This document shows positions 5,902 through 7,985 of a stretch of 7,985 nt of DNA, piece after piece (position 1 is the first letter of the stretch; each line of letters begins with the position of its first letter). Source of the stretch: Phycisphaerales bacterium UBA1926 (GTDB taxonomy: Bacteria; Planctomycetota; Phycisphaerae; Phycisphaerales; UBA1924); NCBI GenBank assembly GCA_002337215.1, contig DDFO01000038.1, positions 72,575 through 80,559 of the forward strand, read 5' to 3'. Position numbers and translations under genes: made by a program. The notes below the pieces were generated by a model. That model was given only the letters and a program-made list of their open reading frames with translations, was not told the origin of the DNA and did not search any database.

Positions 5902-6785
5902 GCCGGGCCCCCGTCAACACCAAGACCCGAATCCGGTCCGCACCCACACCCGCCGTCCGCGTGGCCGTGCTCGTGCGCGCAGTCGTGGGTGTGCCCCTCG
6001 AGCACCGCCAGATCGTGCCGGAAGACCTCGCGAAGCACGTCCGGCGTCAGCCCCCTCGGCGTGTCGTGAAAGTGCAGCGTCCGCCGGAGGCACGCGACCC
6101 GGTCGCTCGTCGCGGCGATCGTCGCCAGCTCGTGGCTCACCACGACAACCGTGATGCCCTCCTCCGTGCGCACGGTGTCGAGCATCTCCCCGAACCGCCG
6201 CTGACCCTCGACGTCGATCCCGACGGTCGGCTCGTCCAGCAGGAGCACCCTGGGCCCCGCCGCGATCGCCCTCGCGATCAGTACCCGCTGCATCTGTCCC
6301 CCCGAAAGCGAGCCGATCTGCTTCTCGGCGAGCCTCCGGGCACCCACCATCTCGAGACACGCCGACGCCCGCGCCAGGGCCGTGCCGCCGATCCGTTTCC
6401 AGGCCGGCTGTCTCACCGCGAGCGGCTGCAGCACCGTGTCCATGACCCGGAGCGGGAACCGCAGCTCGGCTGTGACTCGCTGGGGCAGGTACCCGATCAT
6501 GCGCCCGCGCCTCGCCTCGTCGGGAGACACCCCGAAGATCCGGACCCGACCTTCCGTCGGCTTCAGGACCCCGAGCAGGATCTTTAGCAAGGTCGATTTG
6601 CCGCCCCCGTTGGGTCCAAGGATCCCGAGCCGCTCGCCGCGTCGCACGTCGAGCGTGACCCGCTCGAGGACCGGTTCGCCGGTCATCGATGAGCCCGCAT
6701 ACGAGAAGGACACGCCGTCAACCGAGATCGCGGGCCCCGCGTTCTCGGTCTGGGTATTGCTCGTCTGGTGTGTGGACGCGTCCAT
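5898..6785 (-). CDS. znuC: Metal ABC transporter ATP-binding protein (ZnuC-like) with His/Cys-rich tail
   Basis: 295 residues. A complete ABC ATPase: Walker A GPNGGGKST (57-65), Q-loop Q102 in YLPQ, signature LSGGQMQR (160-167), Walker B VLLLDEP (180-186, with catalytic E185), D-loop GID and switch H218 in VSHE. It energises import through the permease encoded by the overlapping downstream gene. After the ATPase core, residues 265-282 form a His/Cys-rich tail with HTHDC, HEHGH and CGC clusters, a likely metal-binding segment. E. coli ZnuC also has a His-rich C-terminal stretch; the added cysteines here are less usual. The first 20 or so residues are a polar extension. The ATG at 6785 has GGAG a few nt upstream and lies 19 bp after the znuA stop, so the genes form one operon. 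Confidence 0.93.
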   Translation of the reverse strand: MDASTHQTSNTQTENAGPAISVDGVSFSYAGSSMTGEPVLERVTLDVRRGERLGILGPNGGGKSTLLKILLGVLKPTEGRVRIFGVSPDEARRGRMIGYLPQRVTAELRFPLRVMDTVLQPLAVRQPAWKRIGGTALARASACLEMVGARRLAEKQIGSLSGGQMQRVLIARAIAAGPRVLLLDEPTVGIDVEGQRRFGEMLDTVRTEEGITVVVVSHELATIAATSDRVACLRRTLHFHDTPRGLTPDVLREVFRHDLAVLEGHTHDCAHEHGHADGGCGCGPDSGLGVDGGPA

Positions 6786-6804
6786 GCGCTCCGCTCAGTT
6801 CGTT

Positions 6805-7755
6805 TCAGGGGGCGGCCGTCGCGGTGCCCACGCTCAGTCCCTCGACCAGTGCGTCAAGATTCGCGTGCATGAATTCGATCCAGTCCCCGTCGCCCAGCGG
6901 GTCGAGAGTTACGAGTTCAACGCCCGCCGCATCGGCGACTCGCGTCGCGCTGGTGGTGCCGAACTGCGGCTCGACGAACACCGCCCCGACGCCGCGCGTC
7001 CGGATCGCCTCCACCGCGTTGGCGATGTCCGCGGGAGACGGCTCGAGCGTCTCGATCGCCCGCAGCACCGCGGCGACCTCGAGCCCGTACCGCTCGGCGG
7101 TCCGATTGAACGATGCATGATGCGTCACGATCGCCTGGCTCTTGAACGGCGCGAGACGCTCTTTGAACGCCGCGTCCACCGCGTCAATCGAGCCCGCCAG
7201 CTGTTCGGCCTTCGAGGAAGTCTCGTCGTGTACGAGCGATCCGGGCAATGCATCCGGCAGCGCGCGCACGAACTGTGCCGCGAGCACAGGGTCGAGCCAG
7301 AGGTGGGGGTCGCTTGAGATGTCATCGCCATGGTCGTGCCCGCTGTGGTCGTCGTGGTTATGCCCGGCGTGCGGATCGCCCGCGATGCCGAGCACATCCG
7401 CCATCGTGATCACCGTTCCCCCCCGGACGGCCCGCGCCATCCCCGTCTCGAGGTTCAGGCCCACCATGAACACCGCGTCGGCCCGGCCGATCGCAGCAAT
7501 ATCCTCGGGAGTCGGGCGGTACCCGTGGGCGCTCCGACCCGAGGGCACGAGCACGTGAACAGTGGTGTCGGGCGGTAGCAGCGGGCGCACCAGCCCCGCG
7601 AGCGGCGGGATCGAGACGACCACCGTGCGTCCGTCATGCACGGACGGCCCGGCCCTGTTCGATTCGTCGCACGCCGGCAGCGCGATCAGACACACGATCC
7701 AGAGGATCGCTGCCATGAACGCCGCCGCGGGGGCTTGGACCAGAGCTCGCACCAT
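6805..7755 (-). CDS. znuA: Zinc-binding lipoprotein of ABC transporter (ZnuA/TroA family)
   Basis: 316 residues. A lipoprotein signal peptide ends with the lipobox LPAC (C29), so the protein should be lipid-anchored on the periplasmic side. The cluster A-I binding protein fold shows the usual metal ligands: H77 (SAHGYRPTPED), H151 (DPHLWLDP), H212 or H213 (VTHHASF) and D285 (LDPLG). Between the first two ligands lies a His/Asp-rich loop (about 127-145) with seven His, typical of zinc rather than manganese binders. It delivers zinc to the ZnuB/ZnuC pair encoded just downstream. The ATG at 7755 has no SD, but TAAGAT lies 6 nt upstream, so translation may be leaderless. A Zur site would be expected upstream of this operon; none is clear. 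Confidence 0.93.
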   Translation of the reverse strand: MVRALVQAPAAAFMAAILWIVCLIALPACDESNRAGPSVHDGRTVVVSIPPLAGLVRPLLPPDTTVHVLVPSGRSAHGYRPTPEDIAAIGRADAVFMVGLNLETGMARAVRGGTVITMADVLGIAGDPHAGHNHDDHSGHDHGDDISSDPHLWLDPVLAAQFVRALPDALPGSLVHDETSSKAEQLAGSIDAVDAAFKERLAPFKSQAIVTHHASFNRTAERYGLEVAAVLRAIETLEPSPADIANAVEAIRTRGVGAVFVEPQFGTTSATRVADAAGVELVTLDPLGDGDWIEFMHANLDALVEGLSVGTATAAP

Positions 7756-7791
7756 GCAGACATCTTATTGCAAATCCATTCTCGAAAGCAA
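7756..7791 (-). promoter_or_regulatory. Candidate promoter of the znu operon, leaderless
   Basis: On the minus strand TTGCTT (plus 7786-7791), an 18-bp spacer and TAAGAT (plus 7762-7767) are followed by 6 nt and the znuA ATG. This stretch is markedly more A/T-rich than its surroundings. A TTGCAA palindrome sits in the spacer, but I see no full Fur/Zur-type inverted repeat. Confidence 0.45.
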
Positions 7792-7851
7792 GCGTGGGCT
7801 CGGTCGCGGTGCACGGTGTTCGGGATACGGCGTGTCAACGTCTCCGGCGCG

Positions 7852-7880
7852 TTGTCGTCGGGCGGTGGGGGGCATATGCT
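7852..7880 (+). promoter_or_regulatory. Promoter of tRNA-Ala
   Basis: TTGTCG (7852-7857), a 17-bp spacer and TATGCT (7875-7880) precede the tRNA by 11 nt. Both hexamers match four of six sigma-70 consensus positions with ideal spacing, and transcription would start a few bases before the mature tRNA. Confidence 0.65.
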
Positions 7881-7891
7881 TTCGGCCCCTC

Positions 7892-7964
7892 GGGGCGGTA
7901 GCTCAGCTGGTAGAGCGCTTCGTTCGCAATGATGAGGTCGGGAGTTCGAATCTCCTCCGCTCCA
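7892..7964 (+). tRNA. tRNA-Ala (anticodon CGC)
   Basis: 73 nt fold into a full cloverleaf: acceptor GGGGCGG/CCGCTCC with the G3-U70 wobble that identifies alanine tRNAs, D-arm GCTC/GAGC with loop AGCTGGTA, anticodon loop TTCGCAA giving CGC (reads GCG), five-base variable loop AGGTC, T-arm GGGAG/CTCCT with TTCGAAT, and A73 as discriminator. CCA is not encoded. The anticodon stem (CTTCG/TGATG) contains a U28-U42 mismatch and a G31-U39 wobble, so it is weaker than usual. The gene lies 136 bp from the start of znuA and is divergent from it. Confidence 0.95.
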
Positions 7965-7985
7965 TTCGAGGCTTGACGGGCCCCC

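Noticed and set aside
4817..6587. Long plus-strand frames (4817-5797, 5107-6069, 5961-6587) opposite the znuB/znuC genes
   Set aside because: Low-complexity Ser/Thr/Pro or Arg/His translations typical of antisense frames in GC-rich DNA; the minus strand encodes clear ABC transporter proteins.
7756..7791. Zur operator upstream of znuA
   Set aside because: The region is A/T-rich with a TTGCAA word, but no 7-1-7 type inverted repeat could be read with confidence.

Overview
The window is a GC-rich, densely packed bacterial chromosomal segment. The zinc-ribbon membrane protein with a CPEC-x-YDL/CPECG signature, the SlyX homologue, an outer-membrane lipid A deacylase-like barrel and the scarcity of Shine-Dalgarno (SD) sites at several starts suggest a Gram-negative lineage such as Planctomycetota (perhaps Phycisphaerae). 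That placement is inference; there is no rRNA or other strong phylogenetic marker here. No IS element, integrase, phage gene or CRISPR array is visible.

Layout. Positions 1-99 are the 3' tail of a plus-strand gene. Positions 158-1126 encode a response regulator-diguanylate cyclase that makes c-di-GMP. It converges on a PagL-like outer-membrane protein (1152-1793, minus). That gene diverges from a SlyX-family coiled-coil gene (1880-2125, plus), which converges on cofactor-independent phosphoglycerate mutase gpmI (2142-3788, minus). Upstream of gpmI on the same strand is a small zinc-ribbon membrane protein (3844-4173).

Positions 4174-4723 are the unusual part. They hold a strong minus-strand intrinsic terminator (4253-4285). 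Upstream of it is an RNA-like stretch with at least five compatible helices (to about 4483). Embedded in it is a 12-codon ORF with a near-ideal SD. Further upstream, two perfect palindromes are centred 21 bp apart on a candidate promoter (4641-4677). None of the RNA signatures I know (RNase P, tmRNA, SRP, common riboswitches) fits this sequence, so it is the best candidate for an undescribed element.

Next come an unrecognised 64-residue acidic helical protein (4724-4918, minus) and a complete zinc-type ABC importer operon on the minus strand: znuA-like binding lipoprotein, znuC-like ATPase and znuB-like permease (7755 down to 5020). The ATPase and permease genes overlap by 4 bp. The binding protein has a His-rich loop and the ATPase a His/Cys-rich tail, both pointing to zinc. 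The window ends with tRNA-Ala(CGC) (7892-7964, plus), which has a recognisable promoter.

A recurring pattern is a TANNNT box placed 5-6 nt before the ATG of znuA, gpmI and the PagL-like gene, with no SD, suggesting leaderless transcripts.
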